Assembly (NCBI GenBank): GCA_949130485.1
Contig: OX422184.1
Span: 26,023,674-26,087,673, forward strand
Direction of reading: 5' to 3'
Length of the DNA: 64,000 nucleotides
DNA from: Agelas oroides
Lineage: Eukaryota > Porifera > Demospongiae > Agelasida > Agelasidae
The notes under the pieces were generated by a model. It was not told where the DNA came from, made no database searches, and saw nothing but the letters and a program-made list of their open reading frames with translations. Made by a program: the position numbers and the translations under genes. Position 1 is the first letter of the stretch. Every line of letters begins with the position of its first letter. Below, piece after piece: positions 11,546 to 22,314 of the stretch.

Positions 11546-12267
11546 GGGGTGGAGGGTGTGGCTGTATTGTCATGTAAATGTGTGACAAATGTTGTGTTGA
11601 GTTGTTTCCTCCCTTGCATGACTGGGTGAGCTTATGGCTTTGATCCTTAGGGTACAATTTCTTATAGCACTGCACTCTAAATGTGTATCAAAGATTACGT
11701 GGTGAACTGTGGCTGAGCTTGTTTAACCTATGTCATGGTTGTATGCATTTAATGGAGTTGTCTTCCTAGACCTATGGTTATACAAAGGGGGAAGGTATTC
11801 TGGATATTAAAGCTGTCTGCCTACACCCTGGGATAACCTAGGGTGTCCTGCAAGGAGAGAGATCTCTGAATGTGGCCTCAGGCCTTCCCACCATCCAGTT
11901 TTTGGTTGCTTGCAGTGTGTGCATATTTGTGCTGCTTCATTGTGGGACTGGAAAAAAGCCTGTGTAAGTTTGTAGAAAAGCTGCCTGGTCTGACAAAGTC
12001 TCCTGCTGAGAACCAACTATCAGTGACCTAACTTTGTTCCCAGGATCCTGCCCAGCAGTTTATTATTTGTATATTTGATGTCAGGATTGAAAGGATGGTA
12101 GGAAGGATTAACTGTGCATGGTCATAGCTGAGTTCATGCAGAAATTTCTGATTGTTTAAACCTCTGGGTTCCTATTGGACTGCTCATACCAACGTGCTGC
12201 TCGATTAATGATCATATATTCATGCCAACATAGTTATTATATGATTGATCATGATAACATGCGAGAG

Positions 12268-12404
12268 TTATATAGACTTTGTGGCTGTCATGAGGGCTCC
12301 GGCAGCCAGCAGCAGGGAGACAGTTGATCTCACTTGCAGCAGCTGTAGGTCTCCGAGGAGGAGCAGTCCAGGCTGCACTCCCACGAAAATGTAGGGTAAC
12401 AAAC
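12268..12404 (-). pseudogene. Isolated copy of tmem41a last exon
   Basis: After a CACAG acceptor the minus strand reads GLLPYIFVGVQPGLLLLGDL and ends TKSI-stop, parallel to exon 5 of tmem41a at 44785-44954. Three residues (LDV) and part of the tail are missing. No upstream exons accompany it. Non-coding flanks at about 12.15-12.26 kb also match those near 37.7-37.95 kb and 44.7-44.8 kb, so it came by DNA duplication, not retroposition. Confidence 0.75.
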
Positions 12405-12529
12405 CTGTGTGAGATGGGAGGGTGTGACTGACAGATAGGCTCCATACCCAGGTATATCGCACAGTTATATGTATGTGGGAACTCTGCCCAACTAAAATAG
12501 TTAATATGACAAAACACAACTGCACACAA

Positions 12530-13388
12530 AAGTATATCTATTCACTTGCTGTGAATGTTTAATGTAACCTGTTAATTACTTTCTGTCACTACATATAAAG
12601 GAATGTACATGGGAGTTCTGACCTAGGATGTTAACAGATGTGCAAGGCATACTGTTTCATGTATGAAACTAGCCTCATGATTCAGGGCAGTTTTCCTCTC
12701 CCACAAACAGGAATCCATCCCATGTCCCCATAAAGGGCAGCAATGGGCAAGTTCTTTCTAACTCCAAAAAAATATATCGCATATGATTTTAATGGGTTAT
12801 GCACATAACCCCATACACAACAGCTATAGCCTATATTAGTGTTGAGTAAAGGTATGCACTGAGGTATCCACCATTTTCCTTTGACTTGTCTAAAAGACTT
12901 CCTCATGACCTCCTAGCTGCTAATGACACCTGTACTGATGCTTTATGATCAAGATGCTCATTTTATCCAAGAACCCAGGTATTTACACTCACTACAGTCA
13001 TCCACAACTTTATTTAATAAAGTGGTACAAGCGCTGTTTATGCCTGAAGTGTATTATTTTGTCTTGTCATTCTCACAGCACCATGCATGCAGTAGTTTTG
13101 TCAATTAGGTTTTGCAGGTTCCTTGCATGGATTGGGAGCCAGAAGTGCAGTCCACAAAACAAGCGTAAATATCATTGCCTTTCAGTTCACGATTATGTTC
13201 AACGTTGTGAAGAGTAAGAATGTGGTCTTGGCACCTTCCAGCCATTTCTGAAATAACCTCATGCATCTTCAGTAGGAACATTAGGCGAGGAAGGAGATGT
13301 AAAGGCACTTTGTAAGCTGATCCATCTTTAGTTGCCTGAGTTATGTTTGTTACTGATCTAGGTATTGGGAACATAACAGCTTTCCTCT
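12530..13388. other. No gene seen
   Basis: Unique AT-rich sequence. Short frames on both strands look random. Confidence 0.5.
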
Positions 13389-13661
13389 AAGCCGAGGGGC
13401 ACACACCATTCCGCTCCAAGGGTTAGGAAGCCGAGGGGCACACACCATTCCGCTCCAAGGGTTAGGAAGCCGAGGGGCACACACCATTCCGCTCCAAGGG
13501 TTAGGAAGCCGAGGGGCACACACCATTCCGCTCCAAGGGTTAGGAAGCCGAGGGGCACACACCATTCCGCTCCAAGGGTTAGGAAGCCGAGGGGCACACA
13601 CCATTCCGCTCCAAGGGTTAGGAAGCCGAGGGGCACACACCATTCCGCTCCAAGGGTTAGG
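13389..13661. repeat. 39-bp minisatellite, 7 identical copies
   Basis: Seven contiguous copies of a unit beginning AAGCCGAGGGGCACACACC with no difference that I can see between copies. The unit length is divisible by 3, so long frames open on the minus strand (VCAPRLPNPWSGM repeats); I do not count these as genes. Confidence 0.95.
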
Positions 13662-13932
13662 AAGTTAATAATGTAAAATTCTCTAGTGATATGTTCATTG
13701 AGTTGATCAGAGTCAGATATACCATTTGTCCTACCTCGGGACTAGGGTGAAGACGAGATTCACTGCTATAAGTAATCCATTCGCTCAGTACAACATCCCT
13801 TTCAGAAGATATGTTACCATCTTATATCTGAAGTAGGATTTGAGAGTCCTTGCAGAAATGCCTAACCTTTTTATATCCTTCTAAGATTGCTTTACGTTTT
13901 ATCTTTGTTTTAGTAGCAATTGTAACTTGTTC

Positions 13933-14030
13933 CATTCAGTGTATCTCCACTTCTTACTTCTAACAAAATCATATTGTGACCCATTCGGTGTATCTCCACT
14001 TCTTACTTCTAACAAAATCATATTGTGACC
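13933..14030. repeat. 49-bp direct duplication
   Basis: Two adjacent copies of CATTCAGTGTATCTCCACTT... differ at one base. Confidence 0.85.
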
Positions 14031-14289
14031 TTACAAACTCTTGTTCCAAGACTCTATTAGATTTGTTCCCAGACTCTACAGGGCTTTCTTAAGTTTGATT
14101 GTAAAGCAGACAATTCTTAATCCCAAATTTTCCATAATTCTCCTTAAACTACTGTCTGTCCTAAGTGTATCAAGACAAAATTTTTGTCCCAGGGTAGGCA
14201 AATAGCACTGTCATCCATAGGGGGGTACCCTTATTAAATCGGATAGCCCATTATAACCAACTCACCTCCACATCTTCCACAAAACAGAG

Positions 14290-14455
14290 TTATTGCATGC
14301 TCTTTGATACATGCAGGTGTACCCCTTTCAAAGATATTCAGTGGTTATACTACATTTGCAATATCATGGTTGTTATTGCATGGTCCTGGATACATGCAGG
14401 TGTACCCCTTTCAAAGATATTCAGTGGTTATACTACATTTGCAATATCATGGTTG
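14290..14455. repeat. 82-bp direct duplication
   Basis: Two copies of a block from TTATTGCATG through ATACATGCAGGTGTACCCC to CAATATCATGG stand in tandem. They differ only in a few bases near the start. Confidence 0.88.
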
Positions 14456-14574
14456 TGAGATGTCATGGAAGCTTCCTCCCTGCTTTTCTTATGCATTTAC
14501 AATACATATTCTGTAAAAATAGTGAACATCACTACATGGTACTATTGGTAGTGATGTTTAGGGCAATTGTCAGT

Positions 14575-15475
14575 CACAAAAGTCACGACCTGGTAGCGAG
14601 TGAAGTTTGTGGCAACACTACCAGGTAGCTAGTGAAGCTCGTGGCAATTGTCAGTCATGAATATCACAACCTGGTAGCTAGTGAAGTTCGTGGCAATTGT
14701 CAGTCACAAACATCACGACCTGGTAGCTAGTGAAGTTCGTGGCAATTGTCAGTCATGAATATCACGACCTGGTAGCTAGGAAGTTCGTGGCAATTGTCAG
14801 TCACAAACATCACGACCTGGTAGCTAGTGAAGTTCGTGGCAATTGTCAGTCATGAATATCACGACCTGGTAGCTAGGAAGTTCGTGGCAATTGTCAGTCA
14901 CAAACATCACGACCTGGTAGCTAGTGAAGTTCGTGGCAATTGTCAGTCATGAATATCACGACCTGGTAGCTAGGAAGTTCGTGGCAATTGTCAGTCACAA
15001 ACATCACGACCTGGTAGCTAGTGAAGTTCGTGGCAATTGTCAGTCATGAATATCACGACCTGGTAGCTAGGAAGTTCGTGGCAATTGTCAGTCACAAACA
15101 TCACGACCTGGTAGCTAGTGAAGTTCGTGGCAATTGTCAGTCATGAATATCACGACCTGGTAGCTAGTGATGTTTGTGGCAATTGTCAGTCATGAATCAA
15201 TATCAGGACCTGTTAGCTAGTGATGTTTGTGGGGTCATGAATATCACGACCTGGTAGCGAGTGAAGTTTGTGGCAACACTACCTGGTAGCTAGTGAAGTT
15301 CGTGGCAATTGTTAGTCATGAATATCACGACCTGGTAGCTAGGATGCTTGTGGCAATTGTCAGTCACAAAAGTCACTACCTGGTAGCTAGTGAAGTTCGT
15401 GGCAATTGTCAGTCACGAATATCACTACCCGGTAGCTAGTATTGTCAGCCACTAACATCACTACCTGGTAGCTAT
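14575..15475. repeat. Minisatellite with dimeric higher-order repeat (49 + 48 bp)
   Basis: About 19 units with core GGCAATTGTCAGTCA and CACGACCTGGTAGCTAG. From about 14660 to 15170 two variants alternate strictly: one has CTAGTGAAG and CATGAATAT, the other CTAGGAAG and CACAAACAT. This makes a 97-bp dimer. The edges are monomeric and more diverged. Confidence 0.92.
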
Positions 15476-15860
15476 AGTGAAGTTTGTAGCAATTATCATC
15501 ATGGACAATTGCCACAAATATCATGTGCACTACCTAGTGACCTACACCATTTAATTTCCACAGGAGAACCACTGTCTCTTCAGCTTGTCTGCAACAAGGG
15601 TAACCACTCAGTAGATTAGTTTGTTTGTGCAGTGCACAAAACTAGTGGACACAGAGACTCTGTTTCTACCATCACACCAACCTCCTTGCTTTTGTGCTTC
15701 TTAGCTACTGGTATAGACCGACAGTGGATCTTCTGCAATACATTGTGCGTCAGCTCCATCCCTACATAGAGAGTCTACCGACTCTCTGATGCGGCATTTT
15801 GTTAGAATAACATTATGACAATATAACATTAACAGATTTTGACAGGTACTCATCATCAAC
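15476..15860. other. No gene seen
   Basis: Flank between the 49-bp array and the MULE relic. No coding region or repeat that I can support. Confidence 0.5.
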
Positions 15861-15861
15861 A

Positions 15862-16013
15862 AGGGCCCACGCACAAACAACCACATTGAAGGCTGGCATA
15901 TAATCACCTAAACAAAATGGCATGTAAGGCACATCCCAATCTCTGTGCATTCATTGAAGTGCTCCAGAAGGAGCAGGCCGCCGCTGAAGTCATCATAGAG
16001 CAGCTATCAGGAG
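15862..16013 (+). pseudogene. C-terminal fragment of a MULE-type transposase
   Basis: The frame reads GPRTNNHIEGWH, then after a 2-bp insertion NHLNKMACKAHPNLCAFIEV and EQAAAEVIIEQL. The order 'RTNNxxEGWHxxL ... HPNLxxFIxxLxxEQ' is typical of the end of the MULE transposase domain in animal genomes. The frameshift and abrupt switch to LINE sequence at about 16014 show that it is dead. It is the only transposase piece of this class in the window. Confidence 0.65.
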
Positions 16014-17170
16014 CTGGGAGAGTTAAGAAGAGCTACTTGACGAACCGTTTCCAACGAGTTGTCTTCAAAGGATGTTCTTCGACTTGGCTCCCAGTTAGAT
16101 CAGGTGTGCCGCAGGGGTCTATACTTGGTCCGCTACTATTTCTGCTGTATATGAATGACATTTCAGATGTTCCCCTGACACCTGGAACAAAACTTTTCTT
16201 ATTTGCTGAGGACATCTTACTTTTTAAACCAATCAAGTCAGATTCTGACTTTTGCGACTTCCAGAAGGACATCGACACAATAAGCAATTGGACAGTTGCA
16301 AATCACTTAACCCTGAATGCTAACAAAACCAAAGTCATGCTAATTTCTCGCAACAGAAAATCACAATGTCCCTCATTTTCACTCAATGGTATTCAGATCG
16401 AGAAGGTGAGACATTCTAGGCATTTGGCTATCAGATGACCTCACATGGTCCAAACACATTGAAAGTGTTTGCTGCAAAGCACGGAGACTTCTTGGATATA
16501 TATATCACACTTTCTCCCCTCACTGTTCCACTGAATCTATTCTGCACTTATATAAAACCCAAGTTCTTCCCATACTTGAATACGGATGTGTTATCTGGGA
16601 CCCACACTTCAAAAAGGACAAGATACTTCTGGAGAGCGTCCAACACTTTGCAATTCGAATTGCCACCAAGCCTTGGTCCAGTCACAACTTTAGTCCCTCA
16701 TATGACCTACCATCTCTTGAATCACGGCGACAGTATCACAAAGTACTTTATACCTTTAAATTTTTTAATGGCCTTTCCTTTTGCCCTCCTGGCTTTTTTA
16801 CAATTAAAAGTAACCCTAACTTAAGAATTTATCATACTAAATGTCTAGAACAACCCTTCGCCAAAACTGTATCTTTTTTTTAATTCTTTTTTTTTTTTTT
16901 GTTAGCTCAATTAAGCTTTGGAACTCCTTACCTAATGAAATAGTTTTAATTGACTCTATTACTTCTTTTAAAGGTAATCTTAAAACCTTATTTTCATTGT
17001 AGCTCTCATCGGTATGAGCCATTGTCTGGTTGTACACGTCACATTTTTTTCTTGTTGTTGTTGTTTTTTTTTATTTGGAGGTCCTTTATACTAGCTTCGG
17101 CTATTGGACTGTACACTGAATTGTTATAATTCATTGTTCAACATAAAAATAAAAAATAAAAATAAAAAAA
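16014..17170 (+). mobile_element. 5'-truncated non-LTR retrotransposon (CR1/L2-like), 3' end
   Basis: Reverse transcriptase motifs are visible: RSGVPQGSILGPLLFLLYMN, then FAEDILLFKPI where the catalytic FADD box reads FAED, then NLTLNANKT-like and, after frameshifts near 16420 and beyond, LLGYIYHTFSPHCS, LPILEYGCVIWDPH and LWNSLPNEIV. The element ends in an AAAAT-rich tail at about 17140-17170. It lacks the endonuclease and 5' half, and the catalytic aspartate change plus frameshifts make it inactive. It is inserted in, or recombined with, the MULE relic just upstream. Confidence 0.85.
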
Positions 17171-17175
17171 AAAGA

Positions 17176-18310
17176 AGGTGGTGAGACACAAGGAGACCAT
17201 CAAGAGTTAAGAAGAGGGAGGTGGTGAGACACGAGGAGACCATCAAGAGTTAAGAAGAGGAAGGTGGTGAGACACGAGGAGACCATCAAGAGTTAAGAAG
17301 AGGAAGGTGGTGAGACACGAGGAGACCATCAAGAGTTAAGAAGAGGTGGTGAGACACGAGGAGACCATCGAGAGTTAAGAAGAGGTGGTGAGACACGAGG
17401 AGACCATCAAGAGTTAAGAAGAGGAAGGTGGTGAGACACGAGGAGACCATCAAGAGTTAAGAAGAGGAAGGTGGTGAGACACGAGGAGACCATCAAGAGT
17501 TAAGAAGAGGAAGGTGGTGAGACACGAGGAGACCATCAAGAGTTAAGAAGAGGAAGGTGGTGAGACACGAGGAGACCATCAAGAGTTAAGAAGAGGAAGG
17601 TGGTGAGACACGAGGAGACCATCAAGAGTTAAGAAGAGGAAGGTGGTGAGACACGAGGAGACCATCAAGAGTTAAGAAGAGGAAGGTGGTGAGACACGAG
17701 GAGACCATCAAGAGTTAAGAAGAGGGAGGTGGTGAGACACGAGGAGACCATCAAGTTAAGAAGAGGAAGGTGGTGAGACACGAGGAGACCATCGAGAGTT
17801 AAGAAGAGGAAGGTGGTGAGACACGAGGAGACCATCGAGAGTTAAGAAGAGGAAGGTGGTGAGACACGAGGAGACCATCGAGAGTTAAGAAGAGGAAGGT
17901 GGTGAGACACGAGGAGACCATCGAGAGTTAAGAAGAGGAAGGTGGTGAGACACGAGGAGACCATCGAGAGTTAAGAAGAGGAAGGTGGTGAGACACGAGG
18001 AGACCATCGAGAGTTAAGAAGAGGAAGGTGGTGAGACACGAGGAGACCATCGAGAGTTAAGAAGAGGAAGGTGGTGAGACACGAGGAGACCATCGAGAGT
18101 TAAGAAGAGGAAGGTGGTGAGACACGAGGAGACCATCGAGAGTTAAGAAGAGGAAGGTGGTGAGACACGAGGAGACCATCGAGAGTTAAGAAGAGGAAGG
18201 TGGTGAGACACGAGGAGACCATCAAGAGTAAGAAGAGGGAGGTGGTGAGACACGAGGAGACCATCAAGAGTTAAGAAGAGGGAGGTGGTGAGACACGAGG
18301 AGACCATCAA
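17176..18310. repeat. 43-bp minisatellite, about 26 copies
   Basis: Unit GAAGAGGAAGGTGGTGAGAC plus ACGAGGAGACCATC(A/G)AGAGTTAA. Copies with CATCAAGAG fill the first half and the last few units. Copies with CATCGAGAG form a solid block around 17.77-18.19 kb. The array begins directly at the LINE A-tail. Confidence 0.95.
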
Positions 18311-18652
18311 AAAATTGACGGAAGAGTTCACAGGAGGCATCAGAACATTAGAATCATTTTTATCCAGTTTAAGCCATTGCGTAGTTTCTTTTGATTACTA
18401 ACTTGTACTGAATCTTATAGATACACTTATTACTTATTTTATGTTTATGGTCTAAGAAACATTAATTTGGGACACTCCCACATTTTGTTAGACATTATGG
18501 GATTAGACATTATGGGATTAGCCATTCTGGGTCTAATTCCTTTAGAGACCCTGTATCTTCCCCTCGGCCTCCCCTCCCACCTCTCTCCTCCCTTACCATT
18601 CCTAAAAAACAACAACAAAAAAACAAGTCCCAAAAGTTTTCTGAATGCAAAC

Positions 18653-19212
18653 AAGCATATGTATGGATGGAACCCTCAAAAACCAGCCAAACAAGATAGG
18701 AATGACACCACAATACTTTCACACCATCCCTACATCTTGTGCCATTTTGCCAACTATGCACACCACAAAATTCACTACATGCACATTGCCCTATTCCTAT
18801 CCACACCCACTAAATAAACACGGCACTCAGCACTGCTCACTCCACAGCCTTCCACATAAAAGACAATCCATATCTGCCATGTCCAGCAGCAATACAATTT
18901 CATAACTTATAATATACTCTAGCTAATGTGCCATACAGACCCAGCGTTGCTCATGCACCCCACAGCTTCTGTATAGCTACAGGACAGACCATATCTGCCA
19001 TGCACAGTAGCAACTACATTCAGCAGCCACCCACAATAGAACTCACTGTCCATGCACATCAATGTGCATTTCCACAACCCTCCTGTACACACAACAAACA
19101 CAATGGCATAGTTGGCAAAATGGCACAAGATGTAGGGATGGTGTGAAAGTATTGTGGTGTCATTCCCATCTTGTTTGGCTGGTTTTTGAGGCTTCCATCC
19201 CTACATACGCTT
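18653..19212. mobile_element. Foldback element with about 105-bp inverted arms
   Basis: The left arm (AAGCATATGTATGGATGGAA ... CCAACTATGC) returns in reverse complement at 19105-19212, with a few mismatches. The middle has two related blocks (CCATATCTGCCATG near 18871 and 18991). No target duplication was obvious and no protein is encoded. Confidence 0.75.
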
Positions 19213-19660
19213 AATTGGTAAAACTTTTTGTGACTTGTATTCATAGAACCACACATGCCCTATAACCTAAAGTTGCAATTATTCATAGAACACACGCCTA
19301 TTAGCTTATACAGCTGTAATTATTATATTCATGAGTCTTGGATGTATTTCTTCCAAGAAGCTTTCAGCCACCGGATAGTATGCTTATGGGAACAGATGCC
19401 ATCAAAAGAAATTATGATCATGTGTGGAGGGAAGGGAGTGGAGAGAAGAGGAAGGGAGTGGAGAGAAGAGGAAGGGAGGGAGTGGAAGATGGAAGGCTAG
19501 GCATCACAGAGCAAACTCCCTGCCAGCCAGCCAAGCTGGGAGGGTGAGAGATGCCATAAACCAGGGTGGTCTTGTCAAATGCTTCACACATTTCTTCATG
19601 CCTTCCTCTGACGAATCTTGATCACGTGATGCCACATGCACACAGCCAAATTTGGTGTTA
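19213..19660. other. No gene seen; short GA-rich repeats
   Basis: Contains a GGAAGGGAGTGGAGAGAAGA repeat (19430-19490), two to three copies. Nothing else supported. Confidence 0.5.
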
Positions 19661-19675
19661 TTTCCAGACCGTCGA

Positions 19676-19785
19676 CGTACAGTCCACCTCATGAAGTAAC
19701 TGACCAACCTCATAAAGTAACTGACCAACCTCATAAAGTAACTGACCGATCTCATAAAGCAACTGACCGACCTCATCAAAATTGA
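19676..19785. repeat. 21-bp repeat, about 5 copies
   Basis: Repeated CTCATAAAGTAACTGACCAAC with small changes. Confidence 0.85.
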
Positions 19786-19837
19786 GTATGGGTGTTCGAA
19801 TTTTGACACTGATAACACGTCATAGTTCTGCTTCCTC

Positions 19838-20325
19838 ACTACCTCACTACCCCTGCTACCTCACTACCTCACTACCTCTGCTACCTCACTACCTCACTAC
19901 CTCTGCTACCTCACTACCTCACTACCTCTGCTACCTCAATACTTCACTACCTCACTGCCTCACTATCTTACTGCCTCACGGCCTCACTACCTCTGCTACC
20001 TCACTACCTCACTACCCCTGCTACCTCACTGCCTCACTACCTCACTACCTCTGCTACCTCACTACCTCACTACCCCTGCTACCTCACTGCCTCACTACCT
20101 CTGCTACCTCAATACTTCACTACCTCACTGCCTCACTATCTTACTGCCTCACGGCCTCACTACCTCTGCTACCTCACTACCTCACTACCCCTGCTACCTC
20201 ACTGCCTCACTACCTCACTACCTCACTACCTCTGCTACCTCACTACCTCACTACCCCTGCTACCTCACTGCCTCACTACCTCACTACCTCACTACCTCTG
20301 CTACCTCAATACTAAGTTCACTACC
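19838..20325. repeat. TACCTCAC-based minisatellite, about 490 bp
   Basis: Built from permutations of CTACCTCACTAC and CTCTGCTACCTCA. A larger block containing CAATACTTCACTACCTCACT and GCCTCACGGCC occurs twice (19935-20010 and 20110-20190), showing higher-order duplication. The 177-residue plus-strand frame is a by-product. Confidence 0.9.
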
Positions 20326-20376
20326 TCAGCCAGCTGTCTTAGTCCATGCATATGTACCGCCTAAAGTGAAACTGCT

Positions 20377-20679
20377 TTAGTAAAAATTTATGCTGTCTCT
20401 CATCGGCTGTAACCTCGTTTCGCTCTCCTCGGGGGTCTCGTTTGCCATCCTTTCGCGCTCACGGGTACTTTTCTGCTGTAAAGTGGCTTGTTTTTCACCA
20501 GCAGTTTGAGCAGCGCGCCTGGCGCGGTCCCTTTCTCTCCGCTTTCTCAACCTTTCGCTCCTTTGTTCCGCTGTCACTATAGCACGTTGGGCTCTGTCTC
20601 TTTCGTTGCTGCGCCGTCGCCGGTCTTCTTGCTCCTGCGCTGATTTGGGAGCTCTTCTAGAACTGCTCTGGGTGTCCAT
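20377..20679 (-). CDS. Arg/Glu-rich ORF, Helitron-associated type
   Basis: About 100 codons from ATG at 20679. The composition is dominated by R, E, A and Q in a loose repeat (AEQRSERLRKRRERDRARRA; ETPEESETRL). The same kind of repeat is seen at 4.5 kb and 36 kb, and I associate it with ORFs of invertebrate Helitrons. Just upstream, at 20773-20800, is GGGGCGAGCGTGAGCGAGCCC, like the terminal repeat of the 4.45-kb element and the head segments of the 26-36 kb array. No enzymatic domain is visible. It is likely a leftover of a mobile element and not a host gene. Confidence 0.45.
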   Translation of the reverse strand: MDTQSSSRRAPKSAQEQEDRRRRSNERDRAQRAIVTAEQRSERLRKRRERDRARRAAQTAGEKQATLQQKSTRERERMANETPEESETRLQPMRDSINFY

Positions 20680-20909
20680 GTTCAACAAAACATGTAGCCT
20701 AAAACGCTGGCCTGCGCAATGTAAAAGAGTGTGAACCTGCATTCACGGAACGACTGATGTACGACAGATAATTGGGGCGAGCGTGAGCGAGCCCGACAGT
20801 AGTGAGTTGAATTGCGAGTTTTCATATGCGATTTTTCATATGTAGGATTGGCGCGGACGCGCAATATATGCAATTTGAGCAAAAGCCGTATAACTCGACC
20901 ACAAATATG

Positions 20910-21960
20910 CTAAAAACTTAGCACCCAGCCTTCCTCTTTCAGTGCTATAGCAAGACTCACGGAGTTGCCCTAAAGCCTCGCAAAAAAACATTGGTGGACA
21001 CTGAAGAACTCCAAGCCATGTTAAACATCGTGTGCACCTATGCATGGAAATGGCGATACAACCTCAATGCAGGCAAGTCGTTTGTGATGGTCTTCGGAGA
21101 ATCCCCGCGCAAGATCCTGGTATCTAGGGAATGAAGAAATGGAAGAAGCAGACGATGTACACCACCTTCTCAGAATGGTTTCCCTCTCCTGCACCACTGA
21201 GCTGGGAGAAGTGCATTCTTTGCACTCAACCTCGTGGGGTCTAGGTTTGGGTGCGTACACCCTGTTAGATCCCATAGACTCTACCCTGTGTCTTCTTATT
21301 ATGCTCTATGGCTCTGAATTATGGTCACTTACAAACACCGAACTAAACATCTTTGAGTGCACCCATCGCAAGATTCTACATACCATCCAAGTCCTTCCAA
21401 CCAGATGCCCAACAACAGCCCTCCAGAGCCTAATTGGCTCCCGTTCCTTCATCTCCCAAAGGCAGCTGACTTTCATAAACTCCATCATCAACATGCAATC
21501 TAGTGATCACCCCAAGCAAATTCTTGAAGTGAGAATTGCAAACCCCAATGCAAAGGGAATCACTGCTGCCTGGAAAGACTGACAAACTCTACCTCCCCCC
21601 CCCCCATCCAACTGCTATTCAAAACATCGCACCAAAAGGAATCCTGGAAACGCTCAATCAAACGCTTCCTCGATATTCAAGCTTACATATCCATGCAACA
21701 TCAGTGCGAGAACCACACCCTAGGCGACTGCGCCCTCTTGATTGGAAGACCGGCCCCTCACTGGACAACCACCCTCCATGACACCTATATGCCACGCTGA
21801 AATAGCACCACACCTTCCTGACGTGGATACTGACCCGGTACGATTCACCAAGGTCATGCTAGGTATGGAATGGATTAAAGACACTCCCACCTAAACCTTC
21901 ACCATTAATTTCCTGACGCAATTAAAGAACCATCACAACTCGCTTATTTTCCAGCTGAAC
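20910..21960 (+). pseudogene. Non-LTR retrotransposon RT C-terminal relic
   Basis: Frames in sequence give LKPRKKTLVDTEELQAMLNI, then WRYNLNAGKSFVMVFGES, YLGNEEVEEADDVHHL, MLYGSELWSLTNTELNIFE and HRKILHTIQ..PTRCPTTALQ. This is the thumb and post-RT part of a LINE: the 'LNxxKS' strand, 'LGxxV', and 'xLYGSExW' motifs. Several frameshifts and stops break it. It is a different family from the LINE at 16-17 kb. Confidence 0.7.
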
Positions 21961-22094
21961 CAGAACTGCCCAGCTGCAACGGATTTGCCCAAATTGGGAT
22001 ACTCTCCTTAAGTGGAGGCTACAAAGAAGAAGTACACGTGGTATATTTTTCAAGTTTAATGTCAACTTGTAATACGCCCCTCTGACCTAGGATA

Positions 22095-22192
22095 GAGGTA
22101 AGTCCTAGTCTCGTACCCAGACTATTTTTCCGCAAGCGGCGAAGTATAGTCTTGGAACAAGACCAGGAGGGGCCTGGGGACCAGGATACTAA
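22095..22192. mobile_element. Small imperfect hairpin of the TAGTCTCG type
   Basis: CTAGTCTCGTACCCAGACTA and TAGTCTTGGAACAAGAC can fold back on each other. It is degenerate and lies about 120-220 bp upstream of the first tyrosinase gene; it is absent before the second. Confidence 0.4.
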
Positions 22193-22257
22193 CTTAGCGG
22201 CTTCCGCACAGCGTAGCACATTGCGCGTGATTCTATTACGTAACCGTTTCAAGCGGC

Positions 22258-22267
22258 TATAATAAAA
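22258..22267 (+). promoter_or_regulatory. TATA box of tyrosinase copy 1
   Basis: TATAATAAAA stands 48-57 bp before the ATG. At the aligned place copy 2 has GATAAATA (40580-40587), a weaker match. The inference is from position and sequence only. Confidence 0.5.
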
Positions 22268-22314
22268 CGCGTTGCGTCCAGGCGAGCTAGCTAAAGGCTT
22301 CCGCACATCTTACC

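Noticed and set aside
13350..13643. Two overlapping minus frames of 13-residue repeats
   Set aside because: Seven identical 39-bp units; identity at all codon positions argues against selection on protein.
13389..18310. CRISPR-like regular spacing in the 39-, 49- and 43-bp arrays
   Set aside because: The units are contiguous with no variable spacers.
19782..20315. 177-codon Leu/Thr/Ser-rich frame
   Set aside because: By-product of the TACCTCAC minisatellite.
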